Below are positions 17,902-26,377 of a stretch of DNA of 64,000 bases, piece after piece. The translations under genes were made by a program, and so were the position numbers. Under the pieces are notes generated by a model. That model saw nothing but the letters and a program-made list of their open reading frames with translations. It ran no database searches and was not told the DNA's origin. The number at the start of each line of letters is the position of its first letter. The first letter of the stretch is position 1. The stretch is from an uncultured Muribaculaceae bacterium (GTDB lineage: Bacteria; Bacteroidota; Bacteroidia; Bacteroidales; Muribaculaceae): the NCBI GenBank assembly GCA_944320595.1, contig CALUIB010000004.1, positions 84,730 through 148,729 of the forward strand. Reading direction: 5' to 3'.

Positions 17902-20900
17902 TTACTTCAAGAATACTTTACGGGCTTCGTCGCCGTTTGAAATAATGTAAATGCCAGCTGCCGCAACGTCAATGTCGGCCAAGCGGCCGGTGAATACAGT
18001 TATGCCGGCAACGGTGGTAACGGTAACATGGGCATCGACACCGAATATTGATGAAATTTCATCGATGCCCGATGTGCCGCGCAGGAACTCCACAGTGAAA
18101 CGCGACGCATCGTCGCCAGCCGACGCCGTGAACGAATAATCATCTTCCGACAGGTTCACGTTCATTCCCGTGGCATTGTCGGTAAGCAGCACTGTCCATT
18201 CGCTGCTGTGGCGGCCATCAAGGGCGAGCGTGTAAGCGGCCTCGCTACCCGAACGAATTCCGAGCGTGGCTATGCCGTCGCCCACCGGGCGCTCGTCGAT
18301 GCTGTAATTCACGTCGTTGCTAACGTATATCTGCGCATAGCCGCCATCGCCGAAGAACTTCGAGGCGTCGCGCCCTATTTCATAATCGGCCGTGGCATCG
18401 GGGTTAAGCACTATGCGGGCGCGGTCGAGGCCGGCTGTGCCGTCGGAAAGGTTGAAATTAAACACGTTGCGCCCATCGGGGTCGGCCGGCGCCGCAACGT
18501 AATTGTATATGTCCATCCCTGCCTGAGTGTGGTGCATGCGGCCTGCCTCGTGGAAGGTGACCGACTCGGCATCGAGCGGACGCTGCACGAAGAATGCCTC
18601 GTAGGGGCGCAGCACCAGATTGTCATCGACCGGCGAGTAAGCCACGTAGTTCCTGCCATCGTATATGGTGACGGGGGCGGTAAATTCCTCGTTCAGGTAG
18701 TGCATATCGAAGTAGCACGGGTAGGGGTTGCCTATCAAGTTCCACGAACGGTTGTGGGCAAACTCGGCCTCGTATTCCACGAGCGGGATTATCACGTCGG
18801 TCGATTTGAAGATATTGTTCTTGGTGGTGCTGTTGCCCGAGAAGAAGGTCAGCGCGGGATAGCCGCTATTGTTATCGTGGGAATATACCGACGACACTAT
18901 GTAACCTTTGTAAGCCTCCATCACATCGTCGTTGGTGAGGTTGACCCACGTGGCCGAAGTTTCGCCGGCTGCGCGTGCGGCAGAATCGTAGCGGCGGATG
19001 GTCCAATAGGTGTTTTCGGCCGGGAGGATTTCCGACACAGCCACATCGTAGGGCAGCGATATGAAGTACCACCTGTTACTACCGAAGAAAGTGAATGTGT
19101 TGGTCACGCTGTCGGCGCGCATCTTGTCGGCGTAATTAACCAATGTGGGATAGGAATTTGAAGATGAACTCCAATTGCGATATATCAGCATTCCGCTCAC
19201 ATTGAACCGCCCGGCCGACAAGGTGCCGGCACCGGTGGCAGTAAGTTCACCTACGGTAGCACCATAGTTCTCGATGTTGTTATAGATAAGGTCGATGACG
19301 GGGCGGTTGTTCAGGATGTCATTGTCTTCTTCTTCAAGGTTGATTGACAGCGGACGGTCAACTAGTATGTAATCGACCTGCTCGTCGAGCGAGTTCATCA
19401 GGAAAAAGTCGCTCCAGTAAGCGGTGTTGCGATAGAAATCCTTTGAGAACGCCGGGACATACAGGTAGGTGCGGCTCAAGTCGATGCCTTCGACAAACGA
19501 GCCACCAGCCATGGGCGGTGTGGCGGCATGGCACTTCATTGACTTTAGGGCAGTATTAGAGAATGCCCCGGAGCCTATATATGACAAAGTACCTGGGAGA
19601 GATACTTCCGCGAGATTCGAGCAACCATAAAACGCCTCGTTTTCAATGCGTTTCAAACCCGACTGGAAAACCACATCTACAAGCGACGAACAATTGTAAA
19701 ACGCACGAGAAGATATTTCTACCAAATTCTTTGGTAGTGTTATTGTTTCTATTGCAGTATTACGGAAAACGTCATCAGAAATAACCGACAATTCATCGCA
19801 CAAAGTGACTGCCCTTAAATTAGAACAGTCATAAAAAGCATCTCCGCCTATACTTGTAGCACTTGTCAAGTCTATACTTGTAAGGCTTGTACAATCCTCA
19901 AACGCATCGCTACCGATACTTGCGACACCCGACAAATCGATATTGTCCAGACTTGAACAAATTCTGAAAGCACTGTTTCCTATAGTGGAAACACTAGATA
20001 AATCTATATAAGCAAGCGAGGAACACCTGTAAAATGCATAATCCCCAATATTTTTGGCGTTCCTCAAATCAACCAACTCCAAATTGCGGCAATCGTAAAA
20101 GGCGTAACCTCCGATAGCCATGACAGTCTCGGGAAACAAGACCTCGCGCAGCGACGTGCGGCCATACATGAACTGCTGTGGCAGCGAAGTGATTGCCGTC
20201 TCAAGGAGATCGAGCTTTTGCAGGTTGGCAAGGTTTATCATGTTTCCGAGGTCTATGTCGTTGATGTTTCCTGTCACTTTCACATACATGGCAGCACCCC
20301 AATCATAATTGTTTTGCGTAAGGTATGTTTCGGCAAATTCGCCTGGTTTCTCCACATTCACTGTCACCCAGTCAAATTCCCATCCGCAGGGAACTACAAT
20401 ATTGTTGTAGTTGGCATTGGTGAACAGCGTGTAATACATACTGTAATCTTCCTCGTTGCAAACGTGGATAGTAGTATTCTCCAGCGATCCGCTGATATAT
20501 TCTATTCCTCCCATCATGTAGAAATCGCCAACATTTCCTCTCGTGGAGTAATAGTTGAAGTCCCCCATTTTTATGGTGGCAGGCAGCGCAAGCGACTTGA
20601 CCGATGTGGAAGTATTACACAATGCATTATGGAAATTACTGCTATAATCAAATGCCACAACCGGGTACTTCTCGCCATCAATCGACAGGCTGTCTGGAAT
20701 AGTCACATTCACTGCGTTCGATTGTATTGTGCATACAGCAATGCCGGTGATTGTGGTATCGTTTCCATACCATTCGCCTTGACGGAAACCGAGGTAGGTG
20801 TCACCGTCGGGCTGGGCCACGTAGTCGGCGTTGTAGAAATATTCAAGCCCCATGCCATCGTCATAGGGAACGGCATCGACACACTCGATGCGCGTGGGCA

Positions 20901-21006
20901 CATACTCGTCGCCGCCAGCCTCCTGGGCTTGGGCAACATTGGCACTGAAACCGGTGGTGCATAGCATCGCGGCTACACCCAACATCATAGTAAAATCTTT
21001 TTTCAT
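17902..21006 (-). CDS. BspA-type leucine-rich repeat surface protein
   Basis: 1034 residues with a signal peptide (MKKDFTMMLGVAAMLCTTGFSANVAQA cleaved near residue 27). Residues about 270-490 hold BspA/TpLRR (LRR_5) repeats of about 23 aa, with the recurring pattern IGDYAFYRCSSL.YIDLSSV. A long beta-rich region follows, including NRWYFISLPYDVAVSEI and WNLIGNPYPCYFD motifs common in Bacteroidetes secreted proteins. The last 60 residues (VTTVAGITVFTG then AAGIYIISNGDEARKVFL) are a sorting-type domain. BspA-type LRR proteins bind host matrix or other bacteria in several species; here adhesion is inference. It is the first gene of the operon and has a leader of about 290 nt. Confidence 0.87.
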   Translation of the reverse strand: MKKDFTMMLGVAAMLCTTGFSANVAQAQEAGGDEYVPTRIECVDAVPYDDGMGLEYFYNADYVAQPDGDTYLGFRQGEWYGNDTTITGIAVCTIQSNAVNVTIPDSLSIDGEKYPVVAFDYSSNFHNALCNTSTSVKSLALPATIKMGDFNYYSTRGNVGDFYMMGGIEYISGSLENTTIHVCNEEDYSMYYTLFTNANYNNIVVPCGWEFDWVTVNVEKPGEFAETYLTQNNYDWGAAMYVKVTGNINDIDLGNMINLANLQKLDLLETAITSLPQQFMYGRTSLREVLFPETVMAIGGYAFYDCRNLELVDLRNAKNIGDYAFYRCSSLAYIDLSSVSTIGNSAFRICSSLDNIDLSGVASIGSDAFEDCTSLTSIDLTSATSIGGDAFYDCSNLRAVTLCDELSVISDDVFRNTAIETITLPKNLVEISSRAFYNCSSLVDVVFQSGLKRIENEAFYGCSNLAEVSLPGTLSYIGSGAFSNTALKSMKCHAATPPMAGGSFVEGIDLSRTYLYVPAFSKDFYRNTAYWSDFFLMNSLDEQVDYILVDRPLSINLEEEDNDILNNRPVIDLIYNNIENYGATVGELTATGAGTLSAGRFNVSGMLIYRNWSSSSNSYPTLVNYADKMRADSVTNTFTFFGSNRWYFISLPYDVAVSEILPAENTYWTIRRYDSAARAAGETSATWVNLTNDDVMEAYKGYIVSSVYSHDNNSGYPALTFFSGNSTTKNNIFKSTDVIIPLVEYEAEFAHNRSWNLIGNPYPCYFDMHYLNEEFTAPVTIYDGRNYVAYSPVDDNLVLRPYEAFFVQRPLDAESVTFHEAGRMHHTQAGMDIYNYVAAPADPDGRNVFNFNLSDGTAGLDRARIVLNPDATADYEIGRDASKFFGDGGYAQIYVSNDVNYSIDERPVGDGIATLGIRSGSEAAYTLALDGRHSSEWTVLLTDNATGMNVNLSEDDYSFTASAGDDASRFTVEFLRGTSGIDEISSIFGVDAHVTVTTVAGITVFTGRLADIDVAAAGIYIISNGDEARKVFLK

Positions 21007-21301
21007 AAGCGTTTTATATAGTTAATAGTTATCCACCAAAGGCAAGGCAATAAAGCGACGATATGTTTTTTCATGCAATATACACAGCCACTATTTGCTC
21101 CTCAACATCAACAACAAGCCCAGCATTGCACCACTACTCGCACACCGCACTCAACAAGCGGCATGCGTCCTCGATAAATAATGCCATATTATCCACGTGG
21201 ATAATACGAAATAGAAGTCCAATGCACTCTTGCAGCATCAATGGAGCGACAGGCACACTCATTGCCGCACTTAGCTATGAGCATCTATCCTCCATGTGAC
21301 G
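21007..21301 (-). other. Long 5' leader of the surface-protein operon
   Basis: About 290 nt lie between the probable promoter (21302-21332) and the first start codon, with no convincing ORF on either strand. The only clear structure is a perfect 20-bp palindrome at 21187-21206. Confidence 0.4.
21187..21206. repeat. Perfect 20-bp palindrome in operon leader
   Basis: TATTATCCACGTGGATAATA is identical to its reverse complement. It could be an operator for a dimeric regulator or a hairpin in the leader RNA. Confidence 0.7.
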
Positions 21302-21332
21302 CAAATATATGAATATATTTTGTAACTTTCAA
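21302..21332 (-). promoter_or_regulatory. Promoter of the surface-protein operon
   Basis: On the minus strand TTG (21330-21332), 20 bp spacer, then TATATTTG (21302-21309), close to the Bacteroidetes TTTG/TAnnTTTG consensus. Confidence 0.5.
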
Positions 21333-21448
21333 TAATAATCTATAACATTTTTATTACAAAAATATGTCCTTCATGCCATGGGGCTTTTCATATAGGCTGT
21401 ATCATTATAGGCTGCGCCTCGGCTAATCGCAAATTCTTGCGGGCATGA

Positions 21449-21480
21449 TTTGCATTTGCGCTCGACTTGCACTATATTTG
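21449..21480 (+). promoter_or_regulatory. Rubredoxin promoter
   Basis: TTTG (21449-21452), 20 bp spacer, then TATATTTG (21473-21480), 40 bp before the ATG. Confidence 0.55.
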
Positions 21481-21520
21481 CGCTGACACAATTTTATTTA
21501 CTCACTAAAACCGAATGATT

Positions 21521-21682
21521 ATGGAAAAATACGTATGCGTAGTATGCGGTTATGTATATGACCCCGAAGTTGGCGACCCCGACAATGGCGTGGCTCCAGG
21601 CACTGCATGGGCCGATGTTCCCGAAGACTGGGTGTGCCCCTTGTGCGGAGTAGGCAAGGACCAATTCGAAGTACAGGAATAA
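21521..21682 (+). CDS. Rubredoxin
   Basis: A 53-residue protein with both iron-binding loops of rubredoxin: [11 protein letters not shown] (residues 4-14) and [15 protein letters not shown] (about 36-50), giving the Cys4 centre for one-electron transfer. The length is typical of the family (about 52-54 aa). An in-frame ATG two codons upstream (21515) is an alternative start. Rubredoxins serve oxygen and peroxide detoxification in anaerobes, usually with rubrerythrin or flavodiiron proteins, but no partner is adjacent. The gene has its own promoter and a strong terminator, so it is a single-gene transcript. Confidence 0.95.
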   Translation: MEKYVCVVCGYVYDPEVGDPDNGVAPGTAWADVPEDWVCPLCGVGKDQFEVQE

Positions 21683-21702
21683 AAGTGCTCGCAAATAACA
21701 GC

Positions 21703-21753
21703 CTGCCCGGATGCCGTCAAAGTGAAAATTGACGGCATCCGGACAGTTTTTTT
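21703..21753 (+). terminator. Strong rho-independent terminator after rubredoxin
   Basis: An 18-bp stem (21703-21720 with 21729-21746, one mismatch) built on CCGGATGCCGTCAA is followed by TTTTTTTATT. Confidence 0.9.
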
Positions 21754-21763
21754 ATTGCAATAT

Positions 21764-23065
21764 TCACATTCCCAATAGCCACTTCCATGCAGGCACTATG
21801 CGTATTTCCTTCCCTTGGCAGGAAAATGAACTGTCGGTATCGTTTGTTATGATTAACAAGTTGTCGCATTGCGTTGCAGCCGATGCCTCTAACAGCCCAT
21901 TGATTTCCCTCGTTCGAGTTTCAGGGTCGGACATATCCCAAGTAACCTGTATCAATTGTGTCACGCTGTCGTTGCGCTGTATCACAAAGTCACATTCAGC
22001 TACTCCTTGATAATATGATATTTTATCCGATGGAAGCCGGGTACGGTTTAACTGCATGAAAATGGTGTTTTCAAGATTTTTCCCGTTATCATTGCTTTGG
22101 GGCATGATAACCGCACTGCGCAACCCATTGTCGATGCAATAATATTTAAATAGCGACTTTTGCTCTTTTACAATCGACCTGTTGTACTTGGGTATCCTTG
22201 CAAACATGAATATATTGCAAACGTAGTCGGCCCACAGGTATAAATCATCCTTGCCAATTTTTAAGCCTTGCGATTTTAAATCATTGTATATGGCATTAAT
22301 GGAAGTTGGCTTTGACAGGTTTGCCATGATTCGCTTCACGAAGTATCGCAGTACACCAGTATTGGAAATTCCGTAATGGTCGGCAAGGTCTCGCAGTAGC
22401 ATGGTATTGAAATATCCTTGCAGCAATTTTAATTGTTCCGATTCGGAAACGGTGAGCACTACTTCGGGAAAAGAGCTTGACCTATTGTAGGTCTCAAAGG
22501 CAGTTTTTAGCCTGGCCCTGTCTTGTTCCAAGAAGCAAGTATTGCGTATGCCCTTAAAGCGGCAGTATTCATTGAACGACAACGGATAGGTCTCATACTC
22601 CAATGGATACCCTCGCAAAGCTGAACCAAGTTCGGTCGAAAGCATGGTTGCGTTGCTCCCACACACATATATGTTCTTGCAATACGACTTGTACACACGC
22701 AATACGAAGTATTCCCAGTCTTTTATAAGCTGTATTTCATCAAGAAATATATGAACATCTTTTATGGGTATTTCAGGGTACATTTCCATATAGGAAACGA
22801 TAACCTCGTCCAGCTCATCTGATGACATATTTACAAGACGCTCGTCGTCAAATCCCATCCATAAAATATTTTGTCGCGGCACGCCGTTACTTACAAGCTC
22901 GTTGATAGCGATTTCCATCATAGTTGACTTGCCACAACGCCTCACGCCTGGAATTGTGATAATCTTTCCTCGATTTATAGGTAATTTCACGTCACGGTCA
23001 ATGACGTTAAATGGAATTTCGTTCTGCTTTATCGCTATCAGAGATTTGATTATGTCCTTTTTCAT
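21764..23065 (-). CDS. AAA ATPase with DUF4143 (archaeal/Bacteroidetes type)
   Basis: 433 residues. Walker A is GVRRCGKSTMM (near residues 40-50) and Walker B is VHIFLDEIQLI (about 104-114), followed by a sensor-like ..VCGSNATMLS. The C-terminal half has the DUF4143 nuclease-like fold pattern ending with ECDFVIQRNDSVTQLIQVTWDM. Proteins of this kind are abundant in Bacteroidetes and are often mobile or accessory; the cellular role is not established. Base composition is more AT-rich than the neighbouring housekeeping genes, consistent with transfer. Repeated TTTCCTT/AAGGAAA inverted repeats sit around its promoter and suggest specific regulation. Confidence 0.88.
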   Translation of the reverse strand: MKKDIIKSLIAIKQNEIPFNVIDRDVKLPINRGKIITIPGVRRCGKSTMMEIAINELVSNGVPRQNILWMGFDDERLVNMSSDELDEVIVSYMEMYPEIPIKDVHIFLDEIQLIKDWEYFVLRVYKSYCKNIYVCGSNATMLSTELGSALRGYPLEYETYPLSFNEYCRFKGIRNTCFLEQDRARLKTAFETYNRSSSFPEVVLTVSESEQLKLLQGYFNTMLLRDLADHYGISNTGVLRYFVKRIMANLSKPTSINAIYNDLKSQGLKIGKDDLYLWADYVCNIFMFARIPKYNRSIVKEQKSLFKYYCIDNGLRSAVIMPQSNDNGKNLENTIFMQLNRTRLPSDKISYYQGVAECDFVIQRNDSVTQLIQVTWDMSDPETRTREINGLLEASAATQCDNLLIITNDTDSSFSCQGKEIRIVPAWKWLLGM

Positions 23066-23086
23066 GCCATTTCCTTTTTAACATGA

Positions 23087-23094
23087 CAAAAATA
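23087..23094 (-). promoter_or_regulatory. -7 box of the AAA/DUF4143 gene
   Basis: Reads TATTTTTG on the minus strand, 22 bp before the ATG, directly next to the inverted repeats at 23102-23153. Confidence 0.45.
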
Positions 23095-23101
23095 CAAAAT
23101 G

Positions 23102-23153
23102 TTTCCTTTTTTCAAGGAAAGATTTTGTAAATTCTTTCCTATTTTTAAGGAAA
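23102..23153. promoter_or_regulatory. Tandem inverted repeats, possible operator
   Basis: TTTCCTT-N5-AAGGAAA (23102-23120) and TTTCCT-N7-AGGAAA (23135-23153) lie 33 bp apart just upstream of the AAA/DUF4143 promoter. A third half site, AAGGAAA on the minus strand, precedes the start codon at about 23070-23076. Confidence 0.5.
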
Positions 23154-23238
23154 CGCATGCGCCGGTGCGCTCAATTTTGCCTGTGGCTCGTTATGCGCGG
23201 TATATTTGCAGGGAATGAGGTTTTTGGCGTTTTTTTCG

Positions 23239-23246
23239 TATTTTTG
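23239..23246 (+). promoter_or_regulatory. -7 box before the HAD-ribF operon
   Basis: TATTTTTG, 29 bp before the HAD gene ATG; a matching -33 element at the usual spacing is not clear. Confidence 0.4.
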
Positions 23247-23274
23247 CAATCTGAAAATATAGACTTCTTTTGGA

Positions 23275-23913
23275 ATGGACACTATCAAAAACCTCCTTTT
23301 CGACCTTGGCGGCGTAATCATGGACATAAAGCGTGAACACTGCGTCGAGGCACTGACGCGGCTCGGTGTGGAAAATGCCGACGAGATGCTTGGCCTGTAT
23401 GTGCAGTCGGGCGACTTTTTGCGGCTTGAAAACGGTTCGCTGTCGGCATCGGAGTTCCGCGACTCGCTGCGGCGGCAGATAAAGGATGGCCGCGAAGTGA
23501 GTGACGAGGAAATCGACAATGCCCTCAACGCTTTCCTGCTCGGCATACCTGCACACCGCCTTGCGGCACTGCGCCAGTTGCGCAAAGGGTATAAAATATA
23601 CTTGCTGTCGAACACCAACCCCATCATGTTCTACAGCGAGATAGACCGCCAATTCAGGCAGGAAGGGCTGACCATCGGCGATTACTTCGACGGGCAGGTG
23701 GTGTCGTTCCTTGCCCATAGCAACAAGCCCGACCGCGCCATATTCGAGTATGCCATAGGGCACTTGGACATAAATCCACGGGAGACGCTTTTCATCGACG
23801 ACTCGCAGCACAACCTCGACGCGGCTGCCGCACTGGGGTTTGCCACAGTGCTTGTTCCGCCGGGACAGGAGTTTGAAGAGATATTGAGCCGCACTTTGCC
23901 AGCATGGAAGTAA
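23275..23913 (+). CDS. HAD-superfamily hydrolase (subfamily IA)
   Basis: 212 residues with HAD motif I LLFDLGGVIMD (residues 7-17), motif II LLSNTNP (about 111), motif III lysine in NKPDRAIFEYA (about 145) and motif IV TLFIDDSQHNLDAA (about 166). Motif I has DLGGV instead of DxDGT, as in the YihX-like group of phosphatases such as alpha-glucose-1-phosphate phosphatase. The exact substrate is unknown. The stop overlaps the ribF start by 10 bp, so translation is probably coupled; FMN or riboflavin-pathway phosphate hydrolysis is an attractive but unproven idea from context. Confidence 0.88.
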   Translation: MDTIKNLLFDLGGVIMDIKREHCVEALTRLGVENADEMLGLYVQSGDFLRLENGSLSASEFRDSLRRQIKDGREVSDEEIDNALNAFLLGIPAHRLAALRQLRKGYKIYLLSNTNPIMFYSEIDRQFRQEGLTIGDYFDGQVVSFLAHSNKPDRAIFEYAIGHLDINPRETLFIDDSQHNLDAAAALGFATVLVPPGQEFEEILSRTLPAWK

Positions 23914-24857
23914 TAAGCGGCAGGCATATTATAGCCCCGGGCAGCGTAGCAGCCACCATAGGGATGTTTGACGGCGTGCACCGCGGCCATGCCATGCTTA
24001 TCGGCTACCTTAACCGCCTGGCACATGAACGAGGATTGAAGTCGGCTGTGATAACATTCCGCGAGCACCCTCAACGGGTGCTGCGCCCCGACACCGACTT
24101 GCAAATGATAATGCCGCTTGCCGACCGCATCAAGGCGATAGGCCGTCAAGGTGCCGACTATGTGATACCCATGGACTTTGATTTGCAGCTGGCACGGCTC
24201 GACTCGTTCAACTATATAAAACTGATACGTGACAATTACGGCGTGCAATTGCTCGTGACGGGGTTCAACCACCGTTTCGGGCACAACCGCTCGGAAGGGT
24301 TCGACGATTACGTGCGCCACGGCAAGGCTCTTGGCGTGGAACTTGTACAGGCCGATGAATACCGCGGCCCATACAGCCCCGTCAGCTCTTCGATAATACG
24401 CCGCTTGATACTTGCCGGAAAAGTCGATGACGCGGCTTGCTGCCTGGGCCATCCATTCATGCTACACGGAGTGGTGGAACACGGCTATGAAGTGGGGCGC
24501 GAAATAGGGTTTCCCACGGCCAACGTGGGCGGCATCGACCCGGCGTTGGTGATACCGCACCGCGGTGCATACACCGTCAGGGTGAAAGTGGCCGACGGAC
24601 AATGGCTCGGCGGAATGGCCAACATAGGGGTGCGCCCCACCATGGGCAACGGCGGCCACCGGCAAAGCATCGAGGTGCACATCTTCGACTTCGCGGGAGA
24701 TATTTACGGCAGCCCCATATCGGTGCAGTTCGTCAAGTTCCTGCGCACCGAACTCAAGCTTGGGTCGGTCGATGAACTGCGGCAGCAACTCGTGGAGGAC
24801 CGCACTCGCTCGCTGCAGATTTTGCAAGAGACCCGGAATAATGAGAACTTTTTTTGA
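23904..24857 (+). CDS. ribF: Bifunctional riboflavin kinase/FAD synthetase
   Basis: 317 residues in the usual RibF order. The N-terminal adenylyltransferase domain has IGMFDGVHRGHAMLI (residues 19-33) and the C-terminal flavokinase domain has EVGREIGFPTANV (about 197-210) and VRPTMGNGG. Together they convert riboflavin to FMN and FAD using ATP. The gene overlaps the HAD hydrolase by 10 bp and precedes upp by 22 bp in a five-gene plus-strand run. Confidence 0.95.
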   Translation: MEVISGRHIIAPGSVAATIGMFDGVHRGHAMLIGYLNRLAHERGLKSAVITFREHPQRVLRPDTDLQMIMPLADRIKAIGRQGADYVIPMDFDLQLARLDSFNYIKLIRDNYGVQLLVTGFNHRFGHNRSEGFDDYVRHGKALGVELVQADEYRGPYSPVSSSIIRRLILAGKVDDAACCLGHPFMLHGVVEHGYEVGREIGFPTANVGGIDPALVIPHRGAYTVRVKVADGQWLGGMANIGVRPTMGNGGHRQSIEVHIFDFAGDIYGSPISVQFVKFLRTELKLGSVDELRQQLVEDRTRSLQILQETRNNENFF

Positions 24858-24879
24858 AACAAGATAAGAACAACGGTCA

Positions 24880-25536
24880 ATGGAAATAATAAATTTTGCC
24901 GAACAACGGTCGCTCGTAGGCCGGTTCATGATGGAATTGCGCAGCGTGGACATACAGCACGACAAGATGCGTTTCCGCCGCAACCTTGAAAGGATAGGCG
25001 AGGTGATGGCTTACGAAATATCGAAGCGCATGGCCTACATCGCCGTCGAAACCTCCACTCCACTGGGCACGGTACAAAGCGAAGTGCCTGCACAGCAGCC
25101 GGTGCTTGCCACCATATTGCGTGCCGGAATTCCGTTCCACCAAGGATTCTTGAATTACTTCGACGACGCGCAGAATGCATTCGTGAGCGCATACCGCAAG
25201 TACAAGCCTGGCAGCGACGTGTTCGACATCCACATCGAGTATATAGCCAGCCCACGCATAACGGGCAAGACGCTTATCATCGCCGACCCCATGCTTGCCA
25301 CAGGCTCGTCGATGGAACTTGCCTACCAGGCGCTGCTCACCAAGGGGAAACCCGCCCATGTGCACATAGCGGCGGCCATAGCGTCGCAGCAGGCCATCGA
25401 CTTCGTGCAACGCCATTTCCCCGACGAAACCACCACGGTGTGGGTGGGCGCAATTGACCCGTCGCTCAACCATCATTCCTACATCGTTCCAGGACTCGGC
25501 GATGCCGGCGACCTTGCATACGGCGACAAGGAATAA
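24880..25536 (+). CDS. upp: Uracil phosphoribosyltransferase
   Basis: 218 residues matching UPRTase, which makes UMP from uracil and PRPP for pyrimidine salvage. The PRPP-binding loop appears as LIIADPMLATGSSM (about residues 130-143), with a serine where many homologues have the second glycine of ATGGS. VLATILRAGIPFHQGF and the C-terminal uracil-binding region GLGDAGDLAYGDKE are conserved. It sits between ribF and trmB. Confidence 0.94.
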   Translation: MEIINFAEQRSLVGRFMMELRSVDIQHDKMRFRRNLERIGEVMAYEISKRMAYIAVETSTPLGTVQSEVPAQQPVLATILRAGIPFHQGFLNYFDDAQNAFVSAYRKYKPGSDVFDIHIEYIASPRITGKTLIIADPMLATGSSMELAYQALLTKGKPAHVHIAAAIASQQAIDFVQRHFPDETTTVWVGAIDPSLNHHSYIVPGLGDAGDLAYGDKE

Positions 25537-25581
25537 CCTCACATAACTCTCACACACATTATAAAAAATTTTTGCAGTATC

Positions 25582-26367
25582 ATGGGGAAAAACAAGTTAA
25601 AGAAGTTTGCCGAAATGGAGCAATTGCCCAATGTGTTCCAATACCCGTTTGCAGCTTTGCGCCAAAACGGGTTCCCGCTCAAGGGGAAGTGGAACAGCGA
25701 TTACTTTGGCAACGGCAACCCTATCGTGCTTGAACTGGGGTGCGGTAAGGGGGAATACACAGTGGGGCTGGCAAGCCGCTTTCCCGGCAAGAACTACATA
25801 GGCGTTGACATTAAGGGCGCACGAATGTGGACCGGAGCCAAGCAAGCGGCTGAGGCCAAGATGCCCAACGTGGCTTTCCTGCGCACCAACATAGAACTTA
25901 TCGACAACTTCTTCGCCCCGGGCGAGGTGAGCGAGATATGGATAACATTTCCCGACCCGCAAATGAAAAAGGTAAACAAGCGGCTCACCGGCACACGTTT
26001 CCTGGAACTTTACCGCCGCATACTTGTGCCAGGCGGCATAGTCCACTTGAAGACCGACAGCCCGTTCCTTTACACCTACACCGACGCGCTCGTGCAGCTT
26101 AACGGGTTACGCACCGATGTCAACACCGCCGACCTGTACCACTCGTGCCACAGCAACGAGATACTGGGTATAAAGACATTCTACGAACAGCAATGGCTCG
26201 ACCGCGGCTTGTCGATAAAGTACATCAAGTTCCACCTCGATGCCGAACCGGCACTGCAAGAACCCGACATAGAAATAGAGCCCGACACCTACCGAAGTTT
26301 CTCGCGGGGCTACATACAGAAAATGATTACACCACCCTCCACAACCGAAGGAGGGGGCGGAGAATAA
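25582..26367 (+). CDS. trmB: tRNA (guanine-N7-)-methyltransferase
   Basis: 261 residues, a class I SAM methyltransferase. The SAM-binding motif is [16 protein letters not shown] (about residues 50-65), followed by [16 protein letters not shown] and the family signature [24 protein letters not shown] segment near 110-140 (here [14 protein letters not shown]). TrmB makes m7G46 in the variable loop of tRNAs. It is a little longer than E. coli TrmB because of a C-terminal extension. It starts 45 bp after upp and ends 10 bp before mrp. Confidence 0.93.
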   Translation: MGKNKLKKFAEMEQLPNVFQYPFAALRQNGFPLKGKWNSDYFGNGNPIVLELGCGKGEYTVGLASRFPGKNYIGVDIKGARMWTGAKQAAEAKMPNVAFLRTNIELIDNFFAPGEVSEIWITFPDPQMKKVNKRLTGTRFLELYRRILVPGGIVHLKTDSPFLYTYTDALVQLNGLRTDVNTADLYHSCHSNEILGIKTFYEQQWLDRGLSIKYIKFHLDAEPALQEPDIEIEPDTYRSFSRGYIQKMITPPSTTEGGGGE

Positions 26368-26377
26368 ATAAAAAGAA

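Noticed and set aside
21063..21299. A 78-codon ORF on the plus strand in the surface-operon leader
   Set aside because: No promoter, no conserved feature and low-complexity composition; it lies inside the minus-strand leader.
23191..24452. Two long minus-strand frames opposite the HAD and ribF genes
   Set aside because: The plus strand carries complete HAD and RibF motifs with coupled overlap; the minus frames have none.
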